22,585 nt of DNA. It comes from Bacteroidota bacterium (GTDB lineage Bacteria; Bacteroidota; Bacteroidia; Bacteroidales; Prolixibacteraceae). This document shows, piece after piece, positions 1-7,925 of this stretch. The stretch's first letter is position 1; every line of letters begins with the position of its first letter. The position numbers and the translations under genes were made by a program. The DNA lies in contig JAMDDG010000375.1 of assembly GCA_023488865.1 (NCBI GenBank), forward strand, positions 1-22,585, in the 5' to 3' direction. The notes beneath the pieces were generated by a model. It was given only the letters and a program-made list of their open reading frames with translations. It had not been told where the DNA came from and made no database searches.

Positions 1-20
1 TACCAAAGTCAAAAAAAATA

Positions 21-1595
21 ATGGCAAAGAAAACAGAGAAAATAATAAAGCAAGAAACACCGGCACAACGACTTTCAGGAATAATCAAAACATGCCGAAA
101 CACCATGCGCAAAGACAAAGGTATGAACGGCGATGGTGACCGTCTGCCTATGCTTACATGGATCATGTTTCTGAAGTTTTTAGACGACAATGAAAATTTG
201 CAGGAGACACAAGCAGCGCTTAAAAACAGAAAGTACAAAGCCGCCATTGCAGAACCTTACCGTTGGAGAGATTGGGCTAAGGATAAAAATCTGACGGGTG
301 ATGATTTGCTTTCTTTCATCAACAACGAAAAAGTAAAACTGGCCGATGGAAATGAACGAACAGGCTTGCTTTACTATTTACGAGGGCTGCAAAGCGAAAC
401 AGGAACAGAACGCAAAGATGTTATTGCAACGGTTTTCAAAGGAGTTACCAACCGAATGATAAACGGTTACTTGTTGCGTGATGTGGTGAACAAGATTGAT
501 GAAATACATTTCACCAACAACGAAGAAACAAATACACTCTCACACTTGTATGAGAGCTTACTCAAGGAGATGCGCGATGCAAGCGGAGACTCCGGGGAAT
601 TTTATACGCCGCGACCGGTAGTGAAGTTTATGGTGGAAATGCTTGACCCGAAAATTGGCGAAACAGTCCTTGACCCTGCAAGCGGGACAGGAGGATTTTT
701 AGTTACCGCATTTGAACATTTAAAGAAGCAAGCGAAAACAATAGAACAACAGGAAATTTTACAAAGCAAATCCATTATTGGAGGCGAAGCCAAACCGCTT
801 CCCTACCTGCTTTGCCAGATGAATTTGCTCTTGCACGGTTTGAATTATCCGAACATTGACAGTGGTAATAGCTTAAGAATTCCGCTTCGTGATATTGGCG
901 ACAAAGACAGGGTTGATATTATTCTTACCAATCCGCCTTTTGGTGGCGAAGAAGAAAAAGGCATACTGAATAATTTTCCAGATGATAAAAAGACATCCGA
1001 AACCGCGTTGCTTTTTCTGCAACTCATTATGCGGAAACTGAAACGAAAAAAGCCAAACAGTGAAGGAGGCAGAGCCGCTATTGTTGTTCCTCACGGAACT
1101 TTATTTACTCCGGGAATTGCAGCTCGGATAAAAAAACAATTGATAGATGAATTCAACCTGCATACAGTTGTGCGGTTAGGCGAAGGCATATTTGCACCTT
1201 ACACTGATATACCTTGTAACCTTTTATTTTTTCAGCAAGGCGAAGCCACCAAAGAAATATGGTATTACGAATTACTTCCACCTGATGAAAGAAAAAAGTA
1301 CAGCAAAACGAAACCGATACAGTACGAAGAATTTGATGAAATAAAAATATGGTGGAACAAACGAAAAGAAAATGACTGCGCTTGGAAAGTAAATATCAAA
1401 GATATTTTGCTGAAAGATGCAGAAGGTAAACTGCTGAATGTAAACCTTGATTTGAAAAACCCCAATCGCAAAGGAGAATTTGAATATCTTGAGCCGACAA
1501 AGTTGGTGAGTTCTATAATGGAAAAAGAAAAACAAGTAATGCAATTGATGAAAGAAATTGAAAAAGAAATCAGCTTAGAAGTTTCTGCAAAATGA
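21..1595 (+). CDS. hsdM: Type I restriction-modification DNA methyltransferase subunit HsdM
   Basis: Adenine-N6 DNA methyltransferase subunit of a type I restriction-modification system. With HsdS it forms the modification enzyme that methylates adenine in a bipartite target using S-adenosylmethionine. The 524-residue length is normal for the family. An N-terminal helical HsdM_N region (about 12-150) is followed by the catalytic domain: the GEFYTPRPVV segment (about 192-201), SAM-binding motif I DPASGTGGF (218-226) and catalytic motif IV NPPF (304-307). All key residues are present, so it should be active. The ATG at 21 is preceded by an A-rich stretch without a clear Shine-Dalgarno, which is normal in Bacteroidota. 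Its 3' end overlaps hsdS by 4 bp (ATGA), indicating translational coupling. A restriction subunit is not seen downstream; it could lie left of the window or be absent. Confidence 0.96.
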   Translation: MAKKTEKIIKQETPAQRLSGIIKTCRNTMRKDKGMNGDGDRLPMLTWIMFLKFLDDNENLQETQAALKNRKYKAAIAEPYRWRDWAKDKNLTGDDLLSFINNEKVKLADGNERTGLLYYLRGLQSETGTERKDVIATVFKGVTNRMINGYLLRDVVNKIDEIHFTNNEETNTLSHLYESLLKEMRDASGDSGEFYTPRPVVKFMVEMLDPKIGETVLDPASGTGGFLVTAFEHLKKQAKTIEQQEILQSKSIIGGEAKPLPYLLCQMNLLLHGLNYPNIDSGNSLRIPLRDIGDKDRVDIILTNPPFGGEEEKGILNNFPDDKKTSETALLFLQLIMRKLKRKKPNSEGGRAAIVVPHGTLFTPGIAARIKKQLIDEFNLHTVVRLGEGIFAPYTDIPCNLLFFQQGEATKEIWYYELLPPDERKKYSKTKPIQYEEFDEIKIWWNKRKENDCAWKVNIKDILLKDAEGKLLNVNLDLKNPNRKGEFEYLEPTKLVSSIMEKEKQVMQLMKEIEKEISLEVSAK

Positions 1596-2740
1596 AAAAT
1601 TGGACAACATATCGTTTAGGTGATTTTCTTGAAAGGCAATATGATAGTGTATCGGTGGATAGCTTTACCAAATACAAACGCATTACAATTAAAACCAAAG
1701 GACAAGGAATTGAATTGAGAGATGAAGTAGAAGGAGTTGAAATTGGAACGAAAAATCAATTCAAAGCAAAGCACAATCAATTTTTGCTTTCTAAGATTGA
1801 TGCAATGAATGGTGCATTTGGTATTGTTCCTCCAGAGTGTGACGAAGGAATTATAACAGGAAATTTTTGGACATATAATTTGAATGAAAAAATAATTGAC
1901 AGAGAATATTTGCGATTACTTTGTATCAAACAAGAGTTTACAAAATTCAGTTTAGCGGCCAGTGAGGGTACAACAAACAGAAAGTATTTAAGGGAAAATA
2001 AATTTCTCAATCTCTCAATTTCTCTACCACTATTGCCAGAACAGCAACGTATCGTTTCAAAAATTGAAAACGTAAAGCAACGTATTGAGGAAATAAAAAA
2101 AATAAGAGAAGGCCAAACCAAAGACATCAACAATTTACTTTTCAGCAGATATACGGACTTGATTAAAAATGCAAAATGGTTGCCAATGAAAGAGGTTGCG
2201 CCAATCATAAGAAGAGAAGTAAAACTAAATGATGATGAACTTTACCCAGAATTAGGAATAAGATGTTTTGGAAAAGGCACATTTCACAAACCAGCATTAA
2301 CAGGATTAGAAGTTGCCAAAAAAAAAATCTTTCAAATCAAAAAAGGCGATTTGGTTTTCAGCAATGTGTTTGCATGGGAAGGTGGTATTGCAGTTGCCAA
2401 AGAAGAAGATAATGACAGATACGGCTCACACCGCTTCATTTCGTGTGTAGCCGATAAAGAAAAAGTATTTGAGGAATTTTTATGTTTTCATTTTCTCTCA
2501 CCCAATGGTTTGGAAGATATAAACGCTTGCAGCCCAGGTGGTGCAGGAAGAAACAAAACGTTAGGTTTGGACAAACTGATGAAAATAAAAATTCCCATTC
2601 CTGATATTACCTTGCAAGCAGAATTTGTAGATTTATTGCATAAAGTAAATGCAATCAAAGAACAGCACAGCGAAACGGAAAAAGAATTAACCGAACTAAT
2701 GCCTGCCTTGTTGGATAAGGCGTTTAAGGGAGAACTATAA
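1592..2740 (+). CDS. hsdS: Type I restriction-modification specificity subunit HsdS
   Basis: DNA-recognition subunit of the type I system; it sets the target sequence and bridges the HsdM subunits. At 382 residues it has the usual two-repeat layout. The first target-recognition domain (about 1-145) ends in the LPLLPEQQRIVSKIE conserved region and a coiled-coil spacer (about 150-185). The second recognition domain (about 195-335) ends in a matching segment (IPIPDITLQAEFVDLLHKV) and a C-terminal helix finishing in LLDKAFKGEL, a typical HsdS ending. The start overlaps the hsdM stop by 4 bp. The two recognition domains are not obviously similar to each other, as expected for a bipartite target. 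By eye the hsdMS pair is more A-rich than the mprF-to-glmS genes, consistent with horizontal acquisition, though I did not compute this. Confidence 0.95.
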   Translation: MKNWTTYRLGDFLERQYDSVSVDSFTKYKRITIKTKGQGIELRDEVEGVEIGTKNQFKAKHNQFLLSKIDAMNGAFGIVPPECDEGIITGNFWTYNLNEKIIDREYLRLLCIKQEFTKFSLAASEGTTNRKYLRENKFLNLSISLPLLPEQQRIVSKIENVKQRIEEIKKIREGQTKDINNLLFSRYTDLIKNAKWLPMKEVAPIIRREVKLNDDELYPELGIRCFGKGTFHKPALTGLEVAKKKIFQIKKGDLVFSNVFAWEGGIAVAKEEDNDRYGSHRFISCVADKEKVFEEFLCFHFLSPNGLEDINACSPGGAGRNKTLGLDKLMKIKIPIPDITLQAEFVDLLHKVNAIKEQHSETEKELTELMPALLDKAFKGEL

Positions 2741-2770
2741 AATTTATTACAAAGACGAAAGTTAATCTAA

Positions 2771-3001
2771 ATTAAAAACCTTCTCTCACTTCACGAAGCA
2801 GTTGCCGTTGTTCTGTTAAACCAACCAGACCGGTCGGTAACCTTTCAGACCATTGCAGATGAAGCAGAGAGAAGAAATTTGTTTTCCGAAAGAAAAGGAG
2901 AAATTACTTTAGCTGGATATCCGGAGCATGCCGACCCCCTTACATCTATTTCCCCCCCCTCTGCGCCTGTACAATTGACTCAAAAGACTACATTTGTATA
3001 A
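2771..3001 (+). pseudogene. Remnant of a small winged-helix (HARE-HTH-like) gene
   Basis: An open frame begins right after an in-frame TAA at 2768 and has no ATG, GTG or TTG at its head. It reads LLSLHEAVAVVLLNQPDRS, then TFQTIADEAERRNLFSERKG and ITLA (about 2780-2914). This has the look of the N-terminal half of HARE-HTH-type winged-helix proteins of Bacteroidota (LHEAI.VVLLN.P.R...F..IA.EI..RNLY). After 2914 the similarity stops; the frame continues as proline/serine-rich sequence through a C-run to a TAA at 2999-3001. The missing start and missing second half indicate a gene fragment and not a working gene. The family assignment is from memory of the motif and is tentative. The fragment lies directly downstream of hsdS. 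Confidence 0.45.
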
Positions 3002-3067
3002 CAGCAATATTCTGGTAATGAGTAGAAAAATCTTCTTTATATTACATTCTGATAACCGGCGTAAGCT

Positions 3068-3180
3068 CTTCCAACCATTCACTTAACATTCAGCAACCGT
3101 TACTGAAGGCTTCCAAACGGTTACTTAGCCCTTCCAAATGATTACTCAATGCTTCCAAACGGCTACATAGCCCTTCCCAG
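3068..3180. repeat. Imperfect 21-bp tandem repeat, about 5.4 units
   Basis: Units start at 3068, 3089, 3110, 3131, 3152 and 3173 (last one partial), exactly 21 bp apart. Most begin CTTCCAA and carry a central TTAC or CTAC; the 3089 unit is the most diverged. On the minus strand the 21-bp period reads as a heptad, with LSNRLEA, LSNHLEG, LSNRLEA and LSEWLEE units, broken by one in-frame TGA (after FSNGC) and with a stop but no ATG upstream. This looks like a decayed coiled-coil coding repeat or a non-coding derivative of one. There are no unique spacers, so it is not a CRISPR array. Confidence 0.75.
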
Positions 3181-3232
3181 TTTTATAGTCGCGTTTTTGT
3201 GTATCCGCATTGGTTCGGCTAAATCTAACCTT

Positions 3233-3996
3233 TCAAACCACCTTTTCTCTCCAGTCTCCTTTCTTTAAGTACCAGTAGGAGAAGATGCCGATTAAAATAA
3301 AGTAGACGTATTCGGCCATCCATACCCATACAATATTCTTTTTCAGGTGTACCGCCACCAGCCAGGTATATCCCAGATAAGCCGAAAGGGTTACGGCTTC
3401 GATCAACAACGTGGTCTTTGTGTTGGCCGTTCCAAGCACACCGCTGAAAAAAATACTCATGACTGAAAATAGTGCAAGCGCCCCGAGAATGATGTAATAA
3501 GAAGGGACCGTAGCTTCGAGCAACTCCGGATTATTGGTATAAACAGCTATCGCATAACGGGGGAACAGGGAGGCAATCAGAACAATGGACAAAAGGGACA
3601 GAAAACTAAATTTAGCTACTTTAACAATGATCGGCATAACACGATCGGGTTTCCCCTCTCCCAGCGCCCCGCTGACAAGGGTGCTTGCCACAGAACCCAA
3701 AGCCCAGCCAGGAATCATCAAAAAGATATAGAGGGAACGGATGATGTTGGATACCGCAAGCGGCCGTTCTCCCATTTTTTCGACTATCATAAAAAAAACA
3801 AACCAGCTTCCGAACGACAGCACAAACTGGATCATTACAAAAACAGAGGTATTCAGCGTTTTCTTGATTATGGAAAGATCCGGCTTCACCAACCTGAAAA
3901 GCTGGTATCCGTCACACCTACAATGTTTTGGGCTAACAAACTAAGCATAATTGGCCCGGCGATCTGCCAGATCTCACGATTGGAAGGTGTGGTCAT
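3233..3996 (-). pseudogene. MATE-family efflux transporter, internally deleted and frameshifted
   Basis: The remains of a multidrug and toxic compound extrusion transporter. The true N-terminus starts at the ATG at 3996 and reads MTTPSNREIWQIAGPIMLSL, then LAQNIVGVTDTSFSG, a classic MATE first helix, and hits a TGA at 3888. The C-terminal half resumes in another frame near 3892 (PDLSIIKKTLNTSVFVMIQF onwards) and runs about 217 residues to the stop at 3233, with about six hydrophobic segments. The only apparent start of that part is a TTG at the junction, so it is not a separate gene. Compared with an intact MATE protein (about 440-460 residues), roughly 200 central residues are missing and the two parts are out of frame. 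The ATG overlaps the stop of the virJ-like gene (ATGA), so it was once the last gene of the mprF operon. Confidence 0.85.
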
Positions 3997-4730
3997 TTCT
4001 CTTTTTTAATTTCCGCTATGATCAAATCAGCCAAGGCTTCATACGCGCTGTCGAAGTGGTGGTTACCCTGAAGGACCTCAATTTTTGCACCTGCTTGTTT
4101 AAAAGCCTGCTGCGTCTCTGCGCTTTCGTCGCTTCCAAAAACTGCTACATATTTTTGGTAATCGCCCGCTTGAATCTCCATGAGAACGTTGTATTTACCT
4201 TTGGAAATACCCAGATTGAGCATATCAGACAGATGAATTTCGAAATCGGATGTTTTATCCGGCGAGATCAGCACCGAGGCAGCTAACCCCGCTTTAATAC
4301 CTGCCGGGAGACGGTTCAATATAAAAGGTACGATGGCCGATCCAAATGAGTATCCTGCCAAGACAAACCGGTCGCATTTCCATAATTTTGCATACTTTTC
4401 GATGACCGCTATCAGATCGCGGGTCGTTTCATCCGGTGTCCGGCTTTTCCAAAAATATTTTTTCGAATCGAGCGCTACCACCGGGATTCCTTTCTGCGTT
4501 AAATATTGGCAAAAAGAGGCATTAAACGAATTCCAGCCTCCGTCGCCCGATATATAAACGAACATCGGAAGCGAAGATTCGATTGGCGTCGCCAACACCT
4601 TTAACGGTAAATCCTGGGATATGGTTTCCTGAGGCGCTCCGCACGAAGAATCCAACGGAGCAGCAATCGACTTAGGGGAATACGACGAAGCAACCACCAA
4701 CAAAAGCAGTAACGACCAAATTTTCATCAT
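3993..4730 (-). CDS. virJ: VirJ/AcvB-family periplasmic serine hydrolase (predicted aminoacyl-phosphatidylglycerol hydrolase)
   Basis: A 245-residue exported alpha/beta hydrolase of the VirJ/AcvB family. A hydrophobic signal peptide (about 1-23, ending SIAA) is followed by the family motif GDGGW (62-66), the nucleophile elbow GYSFG with Ser128, a likely acid at Asp201 (VFGSDES) and histidine in GNHHFD (His224/225). The length matches the single-domain VirJ form. In Agrobacterium, AcvB hydrolyses lysyl-phosphatidylglycerol in the periplasm and lies with the synthase gene lpiA; here the gene directly follows mprF with a 4-bp ATGA overlap. I therefore infer that it degrades the lipid MprF makes; the substrate is not shown by sequence. 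A second Met lies one codon in (4727). Its stop overlaps the start of the broken MATE gene. Confidence 0.85.
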   Translation of the reverse strand: MMKIWSLLLLLVVASSYSPKSIAAPLDSSCGAPQETISQDLPLKVLATPIESSLPMFVYISGDGGWNSFNASFCQYLTQKGIPVVALDSKKYFWKSRTPDETTRDLIAVIEKYAKLWKCDRFVLAGYSFGSAIVPFILNRLPAGIKAGLAASVLISPDKTSDFEIHLSDMLNLGISKGKYNVLMEIQAGDYQKYVAVFGSDESAETQQAFKQAGAKIEVLQGNHHFDSAYEALADLIIAEIKKEK

Positions 4731-7372
4731 GGTTGGATCACCTTGGTTAATGCCCTCGGAATTTGCATCAAATCATAATCGTGGTCGTAAATAAGGTATT
4801 TGTTGTACCAAATGGTTGCAAATTTCTCCTTGTACTCCCGCATTCCTTTGTAGTGGGCAAAACTCCTGATCTTTTCGTAGGCAAATTTCATGGACTTCTC
4901 CGAGAACTTGGTCGGATCTTTTAATCCCGACATGGGGGCAAAACCTAAGTTGACCGTTTCGAAGCCCTGCGATTTCAGGTAACCGAACATTTCCACCAAA
5001 ATATAATCCATTACGCCGTTGGGTGCGTCTTTGGTTTTGCGCAACAGGTCGTAGGTCGCTTCACCTTTGGCATAATCCGGGATGATGTTCAAAAATGCGA
5101 CAACCTTTTCCTCCGAATTCTCTACTGTGATCAGGGTCTGTTGCTTCAATTCCTCCCAGTCGAACATCCCCTGGGAAAAGATAATCTCACTCCGTTCGGT
5201 ATCATACAACCAATCGTCAGAAACCGATTTAACTTTCTGAAGCTGACCGTCTTTGATAGGGGGAAAATGAAACTGGATTGTGTAACCACGGTCTTTTACT
5301 TTAGATATGGCGTTCCGGATCGATTTGCGGGCTCCCCCTTCAAGCGAGAATTTACTGAGATCAACTATGCCTTCCTGGCCCAAAAACATCGATTTCTTCT
5401 TCAGGCCCCTGTAGACAGGCAAAGATTCTTCAGGCACCCGGTAGTAAAAACTTTTCAAGCCGTTTTCGTAGCAAAACCGGTCGAATAACCGGATGCATTC
5501 TGTCATGCAATCGGCATTCGCGGCTACGGGATTCTCCAGGACTACCGCAAAATTACCGGCTATCCGGTAGGAGATAAAGGCCTCCACTCCCTCCGGCTCA
5601 AAAATCATTTTATCCTGGTAAGTTTTGAAATAATCGAGGCTTGAATTTCCATATTCATTCAACAGACGGTTTGGCCTTTCCAGTTCTTCGCTCGTTGGCG
5701 TGTTTTTTAAAATAAATGGGCGTATCAGGGTATAAAAAAGAAAAGAGAGGGAGAGAAAACCACTGACATTGATGGTTAGAATGAATTTGGACGCGAAGTT
5801 ATCTGCTGGAACCAAGTCGCTGCTGCCTACCAGAAAATAGTTCTCCAGAGCGTATTCAACTGATTGCCAGAGGCTAAAATCAATATTAAAATGTTTCTTA
5901 TCCAGGAAGTAAAATCCGATCACGCTGTAAAGTATGACCGCCAGGATGCTCAGTACGGCTGTTTGGATACCTACCGCCCTAAGTTTCGGATTGTTCTTGA
6001 CGTAATAATCTTTTCTGGTATAGATGAGCACGCCCAATACAAAAAGGGCAGCCAGCGCCTCCTCGTAGTCGACAGCTTTGATAAGGTTCCCGAAAAAAGA
6101 GACTACCGTGAGGAAGACGGCAACTCCCCAGGCTGACTTCAACCCCTTGAGCATAAACGAAGCCGTTACCAGAAGAATGAGCCCGAGCACCAAAACAAAA
6201 TAGTTGGACACAAGCATCGCATCGACCGGAATAAAATGTTTGAGCCACCTTACCCGCTCGTGGATGGCCGGAGTCAGCACTGAAATGATATTGATGATAC
6301 CCAACGCGAAAAGCAACAATGCAGGTACAATGCGCATAATCAGCTTATTGATCTTCATAAGGAAAGTGACAGCACCCGAAAACAAGGGCATCCAAAATTC
6401 GAAAAAGCGGTACAGAAAGGTAATGGCGATGGCTTCAATGTTCGAAAAACCATATTTGGCCAAAATAATGGCCATTGATACTTCAATCGGGCCAAGTCCC
6501 CTTAAAAAAGGGGAGATGATCAGGAAGATGACGGAGATGATGTACCCCAGAAAAGCGGCAAAGAGGGAAGGCTGGACATGAAGGGCCATCATGGCTACAT
6601 AAAGATGTGCGATCCCAACAAATTCGATAACAATAGAAATAGCCAACGTTTTTAATAGCTGTTTTTTATTCATTTTGGCATCATCCAACTCAACGATAAG
6701 TTCTTCCAGGGAAGGGAAAAAACTGATCAGCCACTGATAAACCGGACCTTTTTTAGAGAATGAATGGTAAACAAAATAGAGCAATCCAAGCAGAAGGATC
6801 ACTGCCATCAGGCCGATCCATTCGCCTTGACCGATGCTTCCATCCGCCAACGCGTAGAAAAATGCCGGAATCGCGACCAAAACGACCGATAGGATCCCCA
6901 CAAACCCATAAACGGTGGAGGCAAAATGAATGTGCGATTTGGTGATTCCCCTTTTTTCAATATCGCCGGTAAAAAAAGCCAAAGAGGAAACACCTCCGGC
7001 TGGCAAAAAAACACTGATAAAATTTCTTTTCAGAAAGAGGATAATTCCCATCCGTAAGGGCAATTTGTACCCGAATGTGGCAAACGAAGCTACATACATG
7101 TACCCCTGAATCACAATATAAAAGGCAGTCAGGGCCAAACCAAGCAGAACCAGCTGCCATTCTGCGGATCCAAGCAGGTGATTAATTTCGATCAGTTCTG
7201 TTTTTTGGTGTTTGAAGAACCAGATGCCTACTCCGATTGAAAAAATAGTAAAGAGCGCCTGAAGGATCACCTTACCATTTTCTCCGATAAAAGTGAGAGA
7301 AAGACTTCGGTCATGGAAAAATTTTACAATTTTTCCAAAGAACGAAAAGAAAGCTCTTTTTAATTTATTCAT
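4727..7372 (-). CDS. mprF: MprF: phosphatidylglycerol aminoacyltransferase and flippase
   Basis: Bifunctional membrane protein that transfers an amino acid (lysine in the best-studied cases) from aminoacyl-tRNA to phosphatidylglycerol and flips the product outward, reducing the negative charge of the membrane and raising resistance to cationic peptides. The N-terminal part (about 30-555) holds some 13-14 hydrophobic segments with the flippase region (FLPAGGVSSLAFF near 125; FLRGLGPIEVSMAI near 290). The cytosolic GNAT-like synthase domain (about 565-870) ends with PNGVMDYILVEMF, NLGFAPMSG and YKEKFATIWYNKYL, all MprF hallmarks. I chose the ATG at 7372 (881 residues) over a TTG at 7393. The amino-acid specificity cannot be read from sequence. 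It lies 42 bp after a broken HD-hydrolase gene and overlaps the virJ-like gene by 4 bp. Confidence 0.94.
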   Translation of the reverse strand: MNKLKRAFFSFFGKIVKFFHDRSLSLTFIGENGKVILQALFTIFSIGVGIWFFKHQKTELIEINHLLGSAEWQLVLLGLALTAFYIVIQGYMYVASFATFGYKLPLRMGIILFLKRNFISVFLPAGGVSSLAFFTGDIEKRGITKSHIHFASTVYGFVGILSVVLVAIPAFFYALADGSIGQGEWIGLMAVILLLGLLYFVYHSFSKKGPVYQWLISFFPSLEELIVELDDAKMNKKQLLKTLAISIVIEFVGIAHLYVAMMALHVQPSLFAAFLGYIISVIFLIISPFLRGLGPIEVSMAIILAKYGFSNIEAIAITFLYRFFEFWMPLFSGAVTFLMKINKLIMRIVPALLLFALGIINIISVLTPAIHERVRWLKHFIPVDAMLVSNYFVLVLGLILLVTASFMLKGLKSAWGVAVFLTVVSFFGNLIKAVDYEEALAALFVLGVLIYTRKDYYVKNNPKLRAVGIQTAVLSILAVILYSVIGFYFLDKKHFNIDFSLWQSVEYALENYFLVGSSDLVPADNFASKFILTINVSGFLSLSFLFYTLIRPFILKNTPTSEELERPNRLLNEYGNSSLDYFKTYQDKMIFEPEGVEAFISYRIAGNFAVVLENPVAANADCMTECIRLFDRFCYENGLKSFYYRVPEESLPVYRGLKKKSMFLGQEGIVDLSKFSLEGGARKSIRNAISKVKDRGYTIQFHFPPIKDGQLQKVKSVSDDWLYDTERSEIIFSQGMFDWEELKQQTLITVENSEEKVVAFLNIIPDYAKGEATYDLLRKTKDAPNGVMDYILVEMFGYLKSQGFETVNLGFAPMSGLKDPTKFSEKSMKFAYEKIRSFAHYKGMREYKEKFATIWYNKYLIYDHDYDLMQIPRALTKVIQP

Positions 7373-7414
7373 ATTTAATATTTTATCTTTCAATCTACAA
7401 GAAAATCCGGTTGG

Positions 7415-7763
7415 TCATCCTTCTTCCAGGTTCCATTCAGACTCAAATTCTTCCAGAAACAATTCCATAAATGCATGCCTTCTCAAAGCAAGCGCCTTCC
7501 CGGTAGGTGTATTCATCCGGTCTTTTAGCAGCAATAGCTTCTCATAGAAGTGATTAATAGTAGGCGCATCGCTTTTTTGGTACTCCTCTTTGGTCATCCA
7601 GCTCTACGACAAACAAGTCGACCGGTTCCGATTTGGCTATCAGCCGGGAGGTTCTCCACACCCGGTCGATATGCCACCAATCGTGCCCCTTTTCACCTTC
7701 GGCCAGATCCTCTTTCACATACGCAATGCATTTGTTAATCAACTCCTGCTGATTATTTCCCAT
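7415..7763 (-). pseudogene. HD-domain phosphohydrolase (YedJ-like), internally deleted and frameshifted
   Basis: From the ATG at 7763 the first frame reads MGNNQQELINKCIAYVKEDL, then GHDWWHIDRVWRTSRLIAKSEPVDLFVVEL, the N-terminus of YedJ-like HD phosphohydrolases. At about 7596-7600 the expected LLHDIAD metal-binding segment is missing. The sequence jumps in a different frame to MTKEEYQKSDAPTINHFYEK and ends WNLEEG at 7415, the normal C-terminus of the family. Roughly 100 central residues, including the HD pair and the later metal-binding Asp region, are gone, and the two pieces are out of frame. The gene cannot make a working hydrolase. It is the first gene of the block that continues into mprF. 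Confidence 0.85.
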
Positions 7764-7808
7764 CTTCAAAGTAAATTTTTTATGAAGGTACAAAAAATAG
7801 GTTATAAA

Positions 7809-7842
7809 AATTTTGGCCGCCTCAAAGGAGACAGCCAAAATT
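7809..7842 (-). terminator. Rho-independent terminator for the acetyl-CoA synthetase gene
   Basis: A perfect 9-bp stem, AATTTTGGC (7809-7817) with GCCAAAATT (7834-7842), and a 16-nt loop that can form an inner CTC/GAG pairing. On the minus strand the stem is followed by TTTTTAT, a U-tract. It lies about 85 bp downstream of the acs stop and about 46 bp upstream of the broken HD gene, so it should separate the two transcription units. Confidence 0.75.
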
Positions 7843-7875
7843 AGCAATCTGTGCAATATTTTGTTTGATTTGTTA

Positions 7876-7916
7876 TCTCAATTTATTTCAACTTATATCT
7901 ATTTATTTCAACCTAT
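7876..7916. repeat. Short 20-bp direct duplication
   Basis: The 12-mer ATTTATTTCAAC occurs at 7881 and again at 7901, within a roughly 20-bp unit repeated twice in the A/T-rich stretch just after the acs stop. It looks like replication-slippage sequence; no function is evident. Confidence 0.5.
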
Positions 7917-7925
7917 TTCTCTCCC

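Noticed and set aside
21..3001. Larger anti-phage defence island
   Set aside because: Only hsdM, hsdS and gene debris are seen; no other defence-type gene follows.
3068..3180. CRISPR-like array
   Set aside because: Repeats are directly adjacent with a 21-bp period and no unique spacers; no cas genes are nearby.
3233..3892. A separate half-length membrane protein gene
   Set aside because: Its only start is a TTG at the junction, and the missing MATE N-terminus lies just upstream in another frame, so it is part of a broken gene.
5141..5488. Plus-strand open frames opposite mprF, acs and glmS (for example 5141-5488 and 9120-9728)
   Set aside because: They are antisense shadows of well-conserved genes, with no recognisable domain or ribosome site.
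7761..7774. TTACTTTG box directly before the HD gene start as its promoter
   Set aside because: Only three bases separate it from the ATG, and the upstream TTTG is at too short a spacing; this would require a leaderless transcript.
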